A stretch of DNA of 7,135 nucleotides, from the NCBI GenBank assembly GCA_031282925.1, contig JAITCT010000306.1:1-7135 (forward strand), read 5' to 3'. The position numbers and the translations under genes were made by a program. Below are positions 6,764 to 7,135 of the stretch, in pieces (within the stretch, counting starts at the first letter, position 1; each line of letters opens with the position of its first letter). The notes below the pieces were generated by a model that did not search any database, was not told where the DNA came from, and saw only the letters and a list, made by a program, of their open reading frames with translations. This stretch comes from Dysgonamonadaceae bacterium (GTDB lineage: Bacteria > Bacteroidota > Bacteroidia > Bacteroidales > Azobacteroidaceae).

Positions 6764-7135
6764 CCTGAACCGTCAAATGCAATTCTTTTAATTGTTCGTC
6801 GGAAACTACGGCCGGGGCGTCAATCATCACGTCGCGGCCGGAGTTGTTTTTGGGGAAAGCAATGCAATCGCGGATGGAGTCTAATCCGGCAAAAATAGAA
6901 ACGAAACGGTCTAAGCCGAAGGCGATTCCACCGTGTGGAGGCGCTCCGTATTTGAACGCATTCATCAGGAAGCCGAATTGCGCCTGTGCCTGTTCTTCCG
7001 AAAATCCGAGAACGGAAAACATCTTCTTTTGCAGTTCGCTGTTGTGAATACGAATAGAGCCGCCGCCGATTTCTACGCCATTGATCACTATGTCGTAAGC
7101 GTTGGCGCGGACAAGTCCCGGCTGGGTTTCCAACA
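6747..7135 (-). CDS. aspS: Aspartyl-tRNA synthetase, C-terminal 129 residues, 5' end outside window
   Basis: Charges tRNA-Asp with aspartate in the cytoplasm. The visible part is the end of the class II catalytic core: [22 protein letters not shown], the [25 protein letters not shown] block with the motif 3 arginine in [27 protein letters not shown], and the C-terminal segment [10 protein letters not shown]. These blocks are characteristic of bacterial-type AspRS. The frame is open to the right window edge, so the Met at 7133 is internal and not the start. Its stop codon (6747-6749) lies inside the 3' end of the convergently transcribed receptor gene, giving a 17-bp overlap with no room for a terminator between them. 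Confidence 0.96.
   Translation of the reverse strand, partial: LETQPGLVRANAYDIVINGVEIGGGSIRIHNSELQKKMFSVLGFSEEQAQAQFGFLMNAFKYGAPPHGGIAFGLDRFVSIFAGLDSIRDCIAFPKNNSGRDVMIDAPAVVSDEQLKELHLTVQAKTSN

Noticed and set aside
1..7135. CRISPR array, tRNA or rRNA gene, insertion sequence or phage attachment site
   Set aside because: No regularly spaced repeats, cloverleaf sequence, transposase-like frame or flanking terminal repeats were seen on either strand.

Overview
The window looks like chromosomal DNA from a member of the Bacteroidota, probably Bacteroidales. Three promoters match the TTTG-N19-TAnnTTTG (-33/-7) consensus of that phylum fully or in part. No gene has a convincing Shine-Dalgarno sequence. 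The proteins read like Bacteroidales family members: a secreted LacZ-type GH2 enzyme, a TonB-dependent receptor and an AspRS C-terminus. Family assignments come from motif recognition by eye; no database search was run.

Layout. (1) 1-2286, minus strand: the N-terminal 762 residues of a secreted LacZ-type beta-galactosidase, cut by the left edge, with a consensus promoter about 90 bp upstream of its start. (2) 2519-4133, plus strand: a two-gene operon with an 8-bp overlap. It encodes a WbpE-like sugar aminotransferase and a WbpD-like N-acetyltransferase, two consecutive steps toward UDP-2,3-diacetamido-2,3-dideoxy-glucuronate, a precursor of surface polysaccharides. (3) 4220-6763, plus strand: a ribbon-helix-helix regulator of the NikR family followed by a 629-residue TonB-dependent outer-membrane receptor. 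The 252 bp between them is rich in dyad symmetry. (4) 6747-7135, minus strand: the C-terminus of aspartyl-tRNA synthetase, overlapping the receptor gene tail to tail by 17 bp.

The most interesting part is region 3. The regulator aligns with NikR along its whole length, but three of the four high-affinity nickel ligands are replaced (E. coli His76, His87 and His89 correspond to Gln77, Arg88 and Phe90); only the cysteine remains. Directly on the receptor promoter lies the dyad GTAACA-N16-TGTTAC, which has the same 6-16-6 geometry as the E. coli NikR operator GTATGA-N16-TCATAC with different half-site bases. Together these suggest a local NikR-derived switch that controls an outer-membrane importer and has probably changed its effector. 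The ligand cannot be determined from the sequence.

One start is revised. The receptor frame is open from an ATG at 4775, but the promoter and operator lie inside that extension, and a signal peptide begins at the ATG at 4874, so 4874 is taken as the start.
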